DNA of 64,000 nt from Algoriphagus sp. (GTDB lineage Bacteria; Bacteroidota; Bacteroidia; Cytophagales; Cyclobacteriaceae): positions 893,353 through 957,352 of the forward strand of contig JAQSDM010000005.1 in NCBI GenBank assembly GCA_029945945.1, given 5' to 3'. Numbering within the stretch: the first letter of the stretch is position 1; the number at the start of each line of letters is the position of its first letter. The position numbers and the translations under genes are program-made. The notes beneath the pieces were generated by a model. That model was not told the DNA's origin and made no database searches. It saw nothing but the letters and a program-made list of their open reading frames with translations. Of this stretch, positions 43,968 through 52,420 are shown one piece after another.

Positions 43968-43989
43968 AAGAGCGATAAGCTCTTTTTTT
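43968..43989 (+). terminator. Terminator after surE
   Basis: AAGAGC and GCTCTT pair around GATAA, and the second arm runs into seven T residues on the plus strand, within five bases of the surE stop. Confidence 0.85.
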
Positions 43990-44140
43990 GTTTTCAAGGA
44001 GATGCTCTTTAAAAGATTGGGTTTTTAGAATTCGTTTTATTAGATCTTTGAAAAGTTAAAAAGCTTTTAAATCCCCGGCTAAATTAGACTGATATTTAAC
44101 GTTTCTGTGTATTTTTAGCCCCCTCATCCATTTCCATTAA

Positions 44141-46123
44141 GTGAAGCGAATAATTTTCCTTATTTCTGTTTTGATTGTGGTGCCCTTTTTTAGCGGGATT
44201 GTGTCCGGGCAACAAGTCGAATTCGATAGCTTAAAAACTAAACTTTCTCAGGCAAAAGGGAAGGAACGCCTTCTGCTATTAAATGAATTGGGAACAAAAC
44301 TTCGGGAAATTTCTCCCAATGAGGCGTTTGATTTTTCAACTGAAGCAGAAAAGCTCGCCAATGAATTGGGGGATAAATCCGCTGAAGCAATTGCCAAAGA
44401 AAATATAGGCTGGATCTATTATAGAAAAGGTCAGTGGCAAAAGACATTTGATTATTCTAAGGATGCTTATGAGTTGGCAATAGCAGCCAATGATCTTCAG
44501 GAAGCTGCCCGGGTTTTAAATAGCATGGGAGCTTTGTATTACGAACAGAATAATTTTTTGATGGCAATCGAGCAGTTCAAAAAAGCCTACGATATCAGTG
44601 TTAAAGGAGATGATGTTTATACTCAGATGAGAAGTCTGAATAATATTGCCTTCAATTTTAGCCAATTGGGAGAGCTTGATTCAGCGATGTATTATGCTGT
44701 TAAATCTATCCAAGCTAATATTCAGGCAGGTTCGCCCTACCTTTCTTCTTTTTCTAATCGGGTAATCGGCGATGTTTATTTCAAAAGAAACCAGTTAGAC
44801 TCTGCAGAATCGGTTTATGAAAGGGCCCTGGAAATGGCCAAAATTCAAGGAGTCAAGTCCTTTGAAGCCAGCGTTCTGCACAGGCTTGGACAAACCTATT
44901 TGTTACAAGGCAAAATAGATGAGGCAAAATTAATACTAGAGGAAGGGGTCAATCTTGCTCAGGAAAATGATTTCCTCGACGAGCTTTCGAAAAGCCATAA
45001 GTTCCTGGCTAAGGTCTACGAGCAACAAGGCAACATTCCGCTGGCTTACAAGCATCAATCCATTTATTTGGAGCTTTATGATTCGTTGGTCAATAAATCT
45101 AATCAAGATAGAATGGCCCTCCTTCAAGGGATGTTTCAGGAAAATCTTGACAAGTCTGAGTTAGATCTTCTTAAAGCTCAAAATGAAAACCAGGCAAACC
45201 GTTTGATTTTTTCACGGAATTTAAATTTGGTTATCGGTCTGGCGGTGATTTTGATCAGCGGATTGGTGATTTGGCTTTTTTTACTCAATCGAAATGTAAA
45301 GAAAACCAACTCTAATCTGATTTCTCAGCAGCAAAGGATCAATGATCAGAATGTCGATTTGGAAAGCAAATCAAGACAACTGGAAGAAATCAACCGAACC
45401 AAAAATAAGCTTTTCTCCATTTTGGGGCATGATCTGCGGGGACCGGTTGGTCAGGTGAAATCAATTGTGGATATGGTGCTGGCTGGCCATTTGGATCAGA
45501 AAGAATTTGACGAATTGCTCAAAGCATTGAAGAAGGATGTAGACTCAGTTTATCTGACTTTGAATAATACGCTCAATTGGTCGATGTCCCAGATGGAGGG
45601 CTTCAGGGTCAATAAAGTTTCCCTGAATCTTTCCGAGTTGGTAGAATCTTCTCTTCAGTTACTCCAAACGCAATTCACTGAAAAGTCATTAAAGCTTGAA
45701 AATCTAATGCCTTCAAAAGTGGAGGTATTTGCTGATTCAGACCTGATTGAGGTTGTAGTGAGAAATATCCTGAACAACGCCGTGAAGTTTTCCGAATCAG
45801 GGGATACTATCAAAATCACTTCTGAACTTTCTGATAACCAGATATTATGGTGTGTAGTCGATCAGGGGATGGGGATGAGTACCGAGCAGATCAATAAAAT
45901 CCTTGCAGAAGATTACGTAATCACCGGATCTCAAAGAGGGACCAATCAGGAAAAAGGATCCGGATTGGGTTTACAGGTTTGTAAGGAATTTGTCAGGATG
46001 AATGACGGTGAATTAGTCATCAAAAGTAAACTGAAGGTTGGATCGACAGTTTGCATGAAACTTCCGGTTGTGAACTCAGGTAATTTGCAAATGATCCAGG
46101 CTAAGGAATCGGTCAAGGCTTAA
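44141..46123 (+). CDS. TPR-containing sensor histidine kinase
   Basis: The 660-residue protein starts at a GTG and has a signal peptide (about 1-23). Five to six TPR repeats follow in the periplasm (about 30-330; ARVLNSMGALYYEQNNFLMA is a clear one). A membrane helix (about 361-380) leads to a coiled coil, then a HisKA domain with H430 in SILGHDLRGPVGQ, and an HATPase_c domain (NAVKFSESGD, DQGMGMS, GSGLGLQVCKEF). Such kinases are common in Bacteroidota and usually phosphorylate a LytTR or NarL-type regulator. No regulator is adjacent. Its 3' end overlaps the convergent gene by 48 bases. Confidence 0.92.
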   Translation: MKRIIFLISVLIVVPFFSGIVSGQQVEFDSLKTKLSQAKGKERLLLLNELGTKLREISPNEAFDFSTEAEKLANELGDKSAEAIAKENIGWIYYRKGQWQKTFDYSKDAYELAIAANDLQEAARVLNSMGALYYEQNNFLMAIEQFKKAYDISVKGDDVYTQMRSLNNIAFNFSQLGELDSAMYYAVKSIQANIQAGSPYLSSFSNRVIGDVYFKRNQLDSAESVYERALEMAKIQGVKSFEASVLHRLGQTYLLQGKIDEAKLILEEGVNLAQENDFLDELSKSHKFLAKVYEQQGNIPLAYKHQSIYLELYDSLVNKSNQDRMALLQGMFQENLDKSELDLLKAQNENQANRLIFSRNLNLVIGLAVILISGLVIWLFLLNRNVKKTNSNLISQQQRINDQNVDLESKSRQLEEINRTKNKLFSILGHDLRGPVGQVKSIVDMVLAGHLDQKEFDELLKALKKDVDSVYLTLNNTLNWSMSQMEGFRVNKVSLNLSELVESSLQLLQTQFTEKSLKLENLMPSKVEVFADSDLIEVVVRNILNNAVKFSESGDTIKITSELSDNQILWCVVDQGMGMSTEQINKILAEDYVITGSQRGTNQEKGSGLGLQVCKEFVRMNDGELVIKSKLKVGSTVCMKLPVVNSGNLQMIQAKESVKA

Positions 46124-46945
46124 TTTTTCCTTGATAATTCCCAGATTTTTCATTTTTGACATGGCTTCCTCCAGGTCTTTTCCTGCAATAGTTGGTTCAG
46201 TTTCCCAGTTTGTTTGCGAAAGCCAGGCTTTGACATCCTCAAGTTCCAATTCATAAGCTTTGTGAATTTCCATTGGAGTTTCCGGGCTGTTTTGCAATTC
46301 TTTTGAGGCCTTGTAAACCAAATCCCTTAATTCAAAAACCAGGTCCCCAAACTCTGAAATAGCTTTATCTGAAGCCACGATAATAAAGCATGGCCATGGA
46401 CTTGGCACTTCTCCGATCCTTTTGAGGTCACCCGAAATCACCCAAGGATTGGTTGTGTATTTTTCCCAAAGGAACATTTCAGGAGTTTCCGGATTCATAG
46501 CTGCCAATGCTCCGTCAAGATTTCCAACTATTTTGAATTCAAGATTTTCCGGATTCCAACCTTCTCTTTGCGCAAGCACAAAAGCCATCAAATGAGATCC
46601 TGAGCCCATCCGGCTAATCAGAAATTGTGGCTTTTCTATCTGATTCAGGTTTTCAACCGGAGACTTTCCCGGAATTTGAATTCCCCAGATCAGGGGAGAT
46701 TTGACATGGAATCCAATTATTTTTGATGGATTTCCTTCTTCAAAATCCTTCAGAAAACTTTCCGTCAACACGATCGCAATATCTGTTTGGTCTTCTCTCA
46801 AAGCTTTGTTCATTTGGCCGGAACCTCTTGATTCATCTGTCCAGCTAAGCTGAATTCCTTTTCCTGCGAAAGGCTGTGAGGCTACCACTTTTTTCCATGG
46901 GAGATTGAAGTGTTCGGGTACTCCGGTAATGCGCAGGGTTTTCAT
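46076..46945 (-). CDS. Solute-binding-protein-like protein without signal peptide
   Basis: The 289-residue protein has the type 2 periplasmic-binding fold pattern: MKTLRITGVPEHFNLPWKK, SGQMNKALREDQTDIAIVLTE, FLISRMGSGSHLMAFVLAQ (about 118-136), and LEFKIVGNLDGALAAM. No signal peptide or lipobox is seen, so it is probably cytoplasmic. Relatives I recall are annotated as substrate-binding domain proteins related to SsuA/ThiY-type anion or thiazole binders. Its ligand is unknown. It is convergent with the TPR kinase (48-base overlap) and lies downstream of the sugar symporter behind a terminator. Confidence 0.75.
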   Translation of the reverse strand: MKTLRITGVPEHFNLPWKKVVASQPFAGKGIQLSWTDESRGSGQMNKALREDQTDIAIVLTESFLKDFEEGNPSKIIGFHVKSPLIWGIQIPGKSPVENLNQIEKPQFLISRMGSGSHLMAFVLAQREGWNPENLEFKIVGNLDGALAAMNPETPEMFLWEKYTTNPWVISGDLKRIGEVPSPWPCFIIVASDKAISEFGDLVFELRDLVYKASKELQNSPETPMEIHKAYELELEDVKAWLSQTNWETEPTIAGKDLEEAMSKMKNLGIIKEKLSLDRFLSLDHLQIT

Positions 46946-46976
46946 AGATTATTGAAATTGGATGTGTAAAAATAGA

Positions 46977-47004
46977 AAAGCCGATTCCAATCGGAACCGG
47001 CTTT
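46977..47004 (-). terminator. Bidirectional terminator behind the sugar symporter
   Basis: AAAGCCG...CGGCTTT with one internal mismatch forms an 11-bp imperfect stem with loop AATC. The minus strand continues with a T-rich tail, and the plus strand with CTCTTTTTTT. Confidence 0.75.
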
Positions 47005-47022
47005 CTCTTTTTTTGAAAGAAA

Positions 47023-48348
47023 TTAATCGTGGGTGACTTTTCTGTCAGTGATGAAAAGGTTGCTTAATCCTGCCAGAATCAAGAGTGTTCCGGCCAAAAG
47101 CATGGTATTGATGACTTCCTCTCCGAAGAAGAATTTATACAAGATATTGACACCACCCAAAGCAGCGACGATCTGTGGAATCACGATAAACATGTTGAAA
47201 ATGCCCATGTAAACCCCCATTTTCTTGGGTTCCACCGAACTGGAAAGCATCGCATAAGGCATGGAAAGGATGCTTGCCCAGGCGATTCCTACCAGTGAAA
47301 AACAGATATGAAGCATCCAAGGCTGATCAATGTAATAGATCATGATGAATCCAATTCCCCCAATAATCAAACTAACCATATGGAGAAGTTTTCGATTGAT
47401 CTTAAGCCGACTGGTGAAAAATGCAAGAATCAATGCGTAAAACATCGAGACTAATCCATAAGTGCCAAGATAATTTCCTACGCTATCCGCAGCATCATTG
47501 TAAGCGGCGGAACTTGTATCCGTTGCTCCAAAAACGTGTTCAGTGATTGCAGGAGTGGCAAAACTCCACATGGTGAAGAATGCAAACCAGGAGAAAAACT
47601 GAACCACTCCCAATTGCTGCATCACCTTGGGCATGCCCACAATATTTTTTGCAATCTCACTCATGCCGGAGAAAGCGCCTTTTTTGGCTGCCTTTTCCCG
47701 CTCAAATTCCTCCATGTCTTCCGGAGGATATTCCTCTGTTCTCAGAATGGTGTAAAGGATTGAAGAGAATAAAACAAATGCCCCGATTGCAAACGCATAT
47801 CGGACAGAATCCGGAACTACTCCGTCAGGAGCTGTATTTGGAACTCCAATTTGTGTCATCAGCCAAGGAAGATTAGAAGCTATCCAGGTTCCGATGCCGA
47901 TAATCAACGTCTGAACAACAAATCCATAAGAGCGTTGGGAATCAGGAAGTTTATCTGCGACCAATGCACGAAAGGGCTCCATGCTAATGTTGATCGAAGC
48001 ATCCAGAATCCAGAGTGAACCTGCTGCCATCCAAAGTGCGGAAGAATAGGGAGCGAAGAATAATGCTATTGTGCTGAGAACCGCTCCGATGAAGAAGAAG
48101 GGTTTTCTCCTTCCGAATTTTGGGTGCCAGGTTCGATCGCTCAGATATCCGACAATCGGCTGAATCAATAATCCGGTAAGCGGAGCAGCGATCCAAAGGA
48201 ACGGAATGGCATCTTTATCAGCGCCCAGGGTCTGAAAGATTCTGGACATGAAGCCGCCTTGCAAAGCAAATCCGAACTGAATACCCAGAAATCCAAAACT
48301 CATATTCCAGATTTGCCAAAAACTCAATTCCTTCTTTTTTAGGGTCAT
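47023..48348 (-). CDS. SLC45-type MFS sugar symporter
   Basis: The 441-residue protein has about twelve membrane helices. The signature GYLSDRTWHPKFGRRKPFF after helix 2 (about 66-84) is the SLC45/glycoside-pentoside-hexuronide-like loop, and FWQIWNMSFGFLGIQFGFAL forms helix 1. Bacteroidota relatives import maltose or other disaccharides with H+ or Na+. It is transcribed 38 bases after the GH31 alpha-glucosidase gene, near two LacI-type operators, so maltose or isomaltose uptake is the best guess. Confidence 0.87.
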   Translation of the reverse strand: MTLKKKELSFWQIWNMSFGFLGIQFGFALQGGFMSRIFQTLGADKDAIPFLWIAAPLTGLLIQPIVGYLSDRTWHPKFGRRKPFFFIGAVLSTIALFFAPYSSALWMAAGSLWILDASINISMEPFRALVADKLPDSQRSYGFVVQTLIIGIGTWIASNLPWLMTQIGVPNTAPDGVVPDSVRYAFAIGAFVLFSSILYTILRTEEYPPEDMEEFEREKAAKKGAFSGMSEIAKNIVGMPKVMQQLGVVQFFSWFAFFTMWSFATPAITEHVFGATDTSSAAYNDAADSVGNYLGTYGLVSMFYALILAFFTSRLKINRKLLHMVSLIIGGIGFIMIYYIDQPWMLHICFSLVGIAWASILSMPYAMLSSSVEPKKMGVYMGIFNMFIVIPQIVAALGGVNILYKFFFGEEVINTMLLAGTLLILAGLSNLFITDRKVTHD

Positions 48349-48386
48349 TTTGGGTTAATTTAAAAGATTCAAGTTGGCAATACTCA

Positions 48387-50825
48387 TCAGAAAAGCCCGG
48401 AAATTACTATTGTTTCTGAACTGTTTGGATACTCAAAATACTTCAGGCCGGAAATTGCTAAAAAAGGATGTTCATGCTCCGGAAGCGGATCAAACTCTGT
48501 CAATCTTCCAAGAAAAGTATAATTTTCATTTTTCAGAATGATCGATTTACCCTTGATGGTGATTTTCTCAGTTTGGAAACCATGAAGGTAAATTCTAAGA
48601 GATTGGAATTCGCTGATGAATGAACCTTCGGCTTCCTCCAGGATGAATTTCTTTTCCTCAGGAAAATAACTGAGTTCTCTTTTTAAAAATTGATCCTTCT
48701 GATACGCCAGACTATTTCCGTCATCTTCATAATGGGTAAATGAGGATTCCTCGATTCCGGAATAAAGGTGGATTTGCAGAACTCCGTCATGGTTTTGTCC
48801 GGTATGGGCTATATCTGATTGCATGGTAAAAATGCTTCCTCCTTTCACATAAACAGGAAGATAATTCAGCGGAGAATCGGCATAAATGCTTTTCAGTCCG
48901 GGTTGAAATCCGTCGGTGTAGAGGTTGTACCAGGTGCCTTCCGGGAGGTAGACTTTTATGATTTCCTTATAGCTTTCCACCGGAGCTACCAAGAACGTAT
49001 TGCAGAACAGATATTGGTTTTGGTATAATGATTTGTAGACATTTTGATCGTTTGGATAGTCGATAGCCAAACTCGCCACGATTGGAAGACCAGTCTGGGA
49101 AGAGCTATAAAATGAGCTATAGATTGTAGGCAAAATCTTGTATCGGAGCTTCATGTAATTGCGGGAAATTTCTTCCACTTCTTCACCAAATGCCCAAGGC
49201 TCAGCATCGTTGCTATTGATCATGGAGTGAGCTCTGAACAAAGGTGAGAAAGTACCAATGCTCATCCATCGGGCAAAAAGTGACTTGCTGGCCTCGCCTG
49301 CAAATCCTCCAATGTCATATCCTGAAAATGCCACTCCGCTTAATCCTAAGCTATTGATAAGTCTGATCCCGGCCATCATGTGATCTTCGCTGGCGACATT
49401 GTCACCGGTCCAGGCAGCAGCATACCGCTGGATTCCTGCAAAACCTGATCTGGTCAGAACGAAGGGTCTTTCGTCTTTCCTTTGAAGTACCGAGCCTTCC
49501 ATCGCCGCTCTTGCCATTTGCATGCCGTAGATATTCCGGGCTTTGCGATGAGAAGCGGTATTTCCATCAAAATCAAACTCGATCAAATTGGGTGTAAACT
49601 GACCCCAAGATGCGGGTTCGTTCATATCAGTCCAGAAACCATCTACTCCGGCTTCGGTGTAAAATGCCATTTTTTCGGCCCACCATTCTCTGGTTTCGGC
49701 TTTGGTGAAATCAGGAAAAGCACACCAACCCGGCCAAACCTGAGCTTCGTAATGAATCCCATCCGGATATTTGATGAACAGGTCTTTCTCTTTTCCTTCC
49801 TCATAGGGTAGGTAACCTTTTTCGGTTTTGATCCCCGGATCCATGATGACTACGACTTTGAAGCCTAATTCCTTCAATCGGGCAATCATGCTTTTGGCAT
49901 CGGGAAATTTCACTCCGTCAAAAGTGAAAACCTTGTAGGCTTCCATGTGATGGATGTCCAGGTAAATCACATCAGCGGGCATGTCTTTGTCCCGGAAGGT
50001 ATTTGCCAAAGTCAAAACCTCTTTGTCAGGATAATAGGAATATCGGCATTGCTGAAAACCTAACGCCCACTTGGGAGGCATGTTCATTTTTCCGGTCAGG
50101 TCGGTATAGCTCGAAATAATGCCTGCAATGGTTGGCTCATGGATAAAATAGTAATCCATATCGCCGTCCTCACCACTGAAATAAATGAATCGATTGTTTG
50201 ACGCTCCAAAGTTGAAAACAGTCTTGTGGGTATTGTCCATGAAAATTCCATAAACTCCCTTGGGATGCACGCCTATGTAAAAAGGAATGCTCATGTACAA
50301 CGGATCGTCGCCGGTGCCATAGGCAAAATAATCAGTATTCCAGTTGGTGTAAGCCTTGCCGGATCGATCCAGATTTCCTGTTTTTTCGCCGAGTCCAATG
50401 AACTTTTCGTTCACTTGAACTTGCTTATAATTAGCGACTTCTGTTCCAATCCAGGATATACCTAAAGAATCGTCAGCATTCAGAAGGTTGCCATTTAAAT
50501 CAAAAAAACTAAGAGCAAAGCTTGTGAGATTTAGTTCAAGCTTGAGTTTATCGGTTGTAAGAGTGAGGTTTTCAAGAGTTTCTGCCAAAGCGAAAGTTCC
50601 GGGATTCGGTTTTGCTACGACTGAATAGGGATTCGGATCAAACTCGTCAAATTTACAGGCCTGAACACGGATGGTTCCGGAACTGTAAACAGTGATTTTG
50701 AATCTTGCAGATTCGGTTACTCCCTCAATTCCGGTTGATGATTTTTGCCAGGATAAAACCGCTCCCATTCCCACTGAACGGGCCGAGGAAGAGTTTTTTT
50801 TCGGGAAGGAGGATTTGGAATTCAT
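48387..50825 (-). CDS. GH31 family alpha-glucosidase
   Basis: I start at MNSKSSFPKKN (50825), because an AGGAAA ribosome-binding site lies about 7 bases upstream; the frame opens 11 codons earlier. The roughly 812-residue enzyme has an N-terminal galactose-mutarotase-like domain, then the (beta/alpha)8 barrel with PPKWALGFQQCRYSYYPD, VIYLDIHHMEAYKVFTFD, and the nucleophile D400 in FWTDMNEPASWG. The acid/base region AAWTGDNVASEDHM and RSHSM-like FRAHSMIN also match. It hydrolyses alpha-1,4-linked maltodextrin, or transglycosylates. No signal peptide is seen, so it should act in the cytoplasm on imported maltose. Confidence 0.95.
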   Translation of the reverse strand: MNSKSSFPKKNSSSARSVGMGAVLSWQKSSTGIEGVTESARFKITVYSSGTIRVQACKFDEFDPNPYSVVAKPNPGTFALAETLENLTLTTDKLKLELNLTSFALSFFDLNGNLLNADDSLGISWIGTEVANYKQVQVNEKFIGLGEKTGNLDRSGKAYTNWNTDYFAYGTGDDPLYMSIPFYIGVHPKGVYGIFMDNTHKTVFNFGASNNRFIYFSGEDGDMDYYFIHEPTIAGIISSYTDLTGKMNMPPKWALGFQQCRYSYYPDKEVLTLANTFRDKDMPADVIYLDIHHMEAYKVFTFDGVKFPDAKSMIARLKELGFKVVVIMDPGIKTEKGYLPYEEGKEKDLFIKYPDGIHYEAQVWPGWCAFPDFTKAETREWWAEKMAFYTEAGVDGFWTDMNEPASWGQFTPNLIEFDFDGNTASHRKARNIYGMQMARAAMEGSVLQRKDERPFVLTRSGFAGIQRYAAAWTGDNVASEDHMMAGIRLINSLGLSGVAFSGYDIGGFAGEASKSLFARWMSIGTFSPLFRAHSMINSNDAEPWAFGEEVEEISRNYMKLRYKILPTIYSSFYSSSQTGLPIVASLAIDYPNDQNVYKSLYQNQYLFCNTFLVAPVESYKEIIKVYLPEGTWYNLYTDGFQPGLKSIYADSPLNYLPVYVKGGSIFTMQSDIAHTGQNHDGVLQIHLYSGIEESSFTHYEDDGNSLAYQKDQFLKRELSYFPEEKKFILEEAEGSFISEFQSLRIYLHGFQTEKITIKGKSIILKNENYTFLGRLTEFDPLPEHEHPFLAISGLKYFEYPNSSETIVISGLF

Positions 50826-50969
50826 AGCTATTTCCTCAAGATTAAGTTTTTGAGGCATGCTAATTTAGGAACGATCGGGAATGATAAAAATAAGCCATAC
50901 AGAATGCTAACTGGGATTTCATACCAACTTGACTTCTAAAGATAGCGCAGGTATCTGTTTAGGGCTATT

Positions 50970-50982
50970 CAATCGATTGCAT
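50970..50982. promoter_or_regulatory. Putative LacI operator between the LacI and GH31 genes
   Basis: CAATCGATTGCAT contains the palindrome CAATCGATTG and, on the minus strand, ATGCAATCGAT, an 11-base match to the operator at 52180. It lies 145 bases before the GH31 start codon, so the regulator likely controls this gene too. Confidence 0.6.
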
Positions 50983-51017
50983 CATTTCAGTAAAAAATAT
51001 TACTTTTTTTAAAGCCA

Positions 51018-52049
51018 TTAGATCCTTACAGAAGATTTTCGGATCAAAAGTTCGGTTTCAAGTACAACAGGACCAGTTATAGACTCAGGGTCCAGCTTTT
51101 TTTCGATCATGTCCAATAGAATATCGGTGGCCTTCGCACCCATTTTTGAGCCGGGCTGAGATACCGAGGAAAGGGAAGGATCGATCATCGTACAAAATTG
51201 CCAATTGCTAAATCCGACAATACCAACATCTTCCGGGATCTTTAATCCTGCAGCTTTGCAGGCGAGCATCGCACCGACAGCTGCCATATCATTACTGGCA
51301 AAAAATGCATCTGGTCTTACAGGAAGGGATTTCAGAAGTTTAGTGGTGATTTTCTGACTTTCATGATCGGTGCCTATTGGACATTCCACGATGTAGTCAG
51401 GATTGACAAGCAGTCCGTTTTTAATCAAAGCCGACTCATACCCCCGGATTCTTTCCCTACTGATTTTCAGATTCAGAGGACCGGATAGATGGACGATATT
51501 TCTATATCCCTGCGAAACAAGATGATCGGTCGCATCAAAAGCACCTTTGTAATCGTCTACCATAACACTGATGGCGTGCGGTATTTCAGGAACCCGATCG
51601 AAAAAAACAATCGGAAAACCCTGATTCAGAAGTCTTGAGAAATGGTCAAAGTCTGTTGTTTCCTTCGAAAAACTAACTAAAAATCCATCGATCTGATTGG
51701 AAAGCATTGTGTCGATACTTGACATTTCTCTGCTCAGTTTTTCATTTGTTTGCGTCAGGATCACATTGTATCCTCTGGAGTATGCTACTTCCTCTATTCC
51801 GCTGATTACTGTCGAAAAGAAAAAATGGACCACCTCCGGAATGATCACTCCAATGGTGAAAGAGCGGCTTTTTCGAAGTGAAAGGGCAATTGCATTTGGC
51901 CGATAATTTAATTTTTCAGCGACTTCTTTAACCTTTCTTTTGGTCTCATCACTTATTCCCGGATAGTCTTTCAACGCTCGGGAAACGGTCGAGGCAGAGA
52001 CGTTCAATTCAATTGCAATGTCTTTGATAGTGGCTTGTCCTATTTTCAT
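51018..52049 (-). CDS. LacI family transcriptional regulator of the maltodextrin locus
   Basis: The 343-residue regulator has a LacI helix-turn-helix (TIKDIAIELNVSASTVSRAL, about 8-27, then a hinge helix YRPNAIALSLR). The ligand-binding core has IGVIIPEVVHFFFSTVISG, VDDYKGAFDATDHLV and DAFFASNDMAAVGAML. It resembles SusR-like or MalR-like regulators of maltose or starch genes. It lies between GH31 (same strand) and the GH13 amylase (divergent), with operator-like palindromes at both promoters. The effector sugar is not readable from sequence. Confidence 0.92.
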   Translation of the reverse strand: MKIGQATIKDIAIELNVSASTVSRALKDYPGISDETKRKVKEVAEKLNYRPNAIALSLRKSRSFTIGVIIPEVVHFFFSTVISGIEEVAYSRGYNVILTQTNEKLSREMSSIDTMLSNQIDGFLVSFSKETTDFDHFSRLLNQGFPIVFFDRVPEIPHAISVMVDDYKGAFDATDHLVSQGYRNIVHLSGPLNLKISRERIRGYESALIKNGLLVNPDYIVECPIGTDHESQKITTKLLKSLPVRPDAFFASNDMAAVGAMLACKAAGLKIPEDVGIVGFSNWQFCTMIDPSLSSVSQPGSKMGAKATDILLDMIEKKLDPESITGPVVLETELLIRKSSVRI

Positions 52050-52179
52050 GAAATCTTGCTATTTCTGAGATTGAAGTATTTTAAAAAAATCTGAGATGAG
52101 GTTTTTTAAAACTAAGTAAATGAAGCAGAATTTATCAAAAAATTAACTTTTATGTGTTTAGTGGGGAAAAATGTTTTTG

Positions 52180-52209
52180 AATGCAATCGATAACGCAAAC
52201 GATTGCATT
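52180..52209. promoter_or_regulatory. LacI-type operator between the regulator and amylase genes
   Basis: AATGCAATCG (52180-52189) and CGATTGCATT (52200-52209) are perfect 10-bp inverted arms around a 10-base centre (ATAACGCAAA). The central CG and the A/T-rich flanks are typical LacI-family features. It is about 130 bases from the regulator start and 210 from the amylase start. Confidence 0.75.
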
Positions 52210-52318
52210 GAAAAATTTGGCTGATTTGGCTTTGAGTTATTTGGTTCCGGAGTCCTATTATGATAATATTTGAGAGATTTCAGATGATAAGTATTCAAGG
52301 CTTTACCGTTGAATTTCT

Positions 52319-52351
52319 TTTGAAAATTGGGATCAATCCAAATTAGCTTTA
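52319..52351 (+). promoter_or_regulatory. Candidate promoter of the GH13 amylase gene
   Basis: TTTG (52319-52322) and TAGCTTTA (52344-52351) are 21 bases apart, close to the Bacteroidota -33/-7 arrangement, with A in place of the final G of TAnnTTTG. The same pair with a 20-base spacer precedes the CHAT gene. The rest of the 52050-52420 spacer holds the operator and no gene. Confidence 0.4.
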
Positions 52352-52420
52352 TTTAAATACAATACTCCCTGATTCCCTGCTTCGGGTTGTTCGAAAAGAA
52401 GACAGGATCCTAACTTAATT

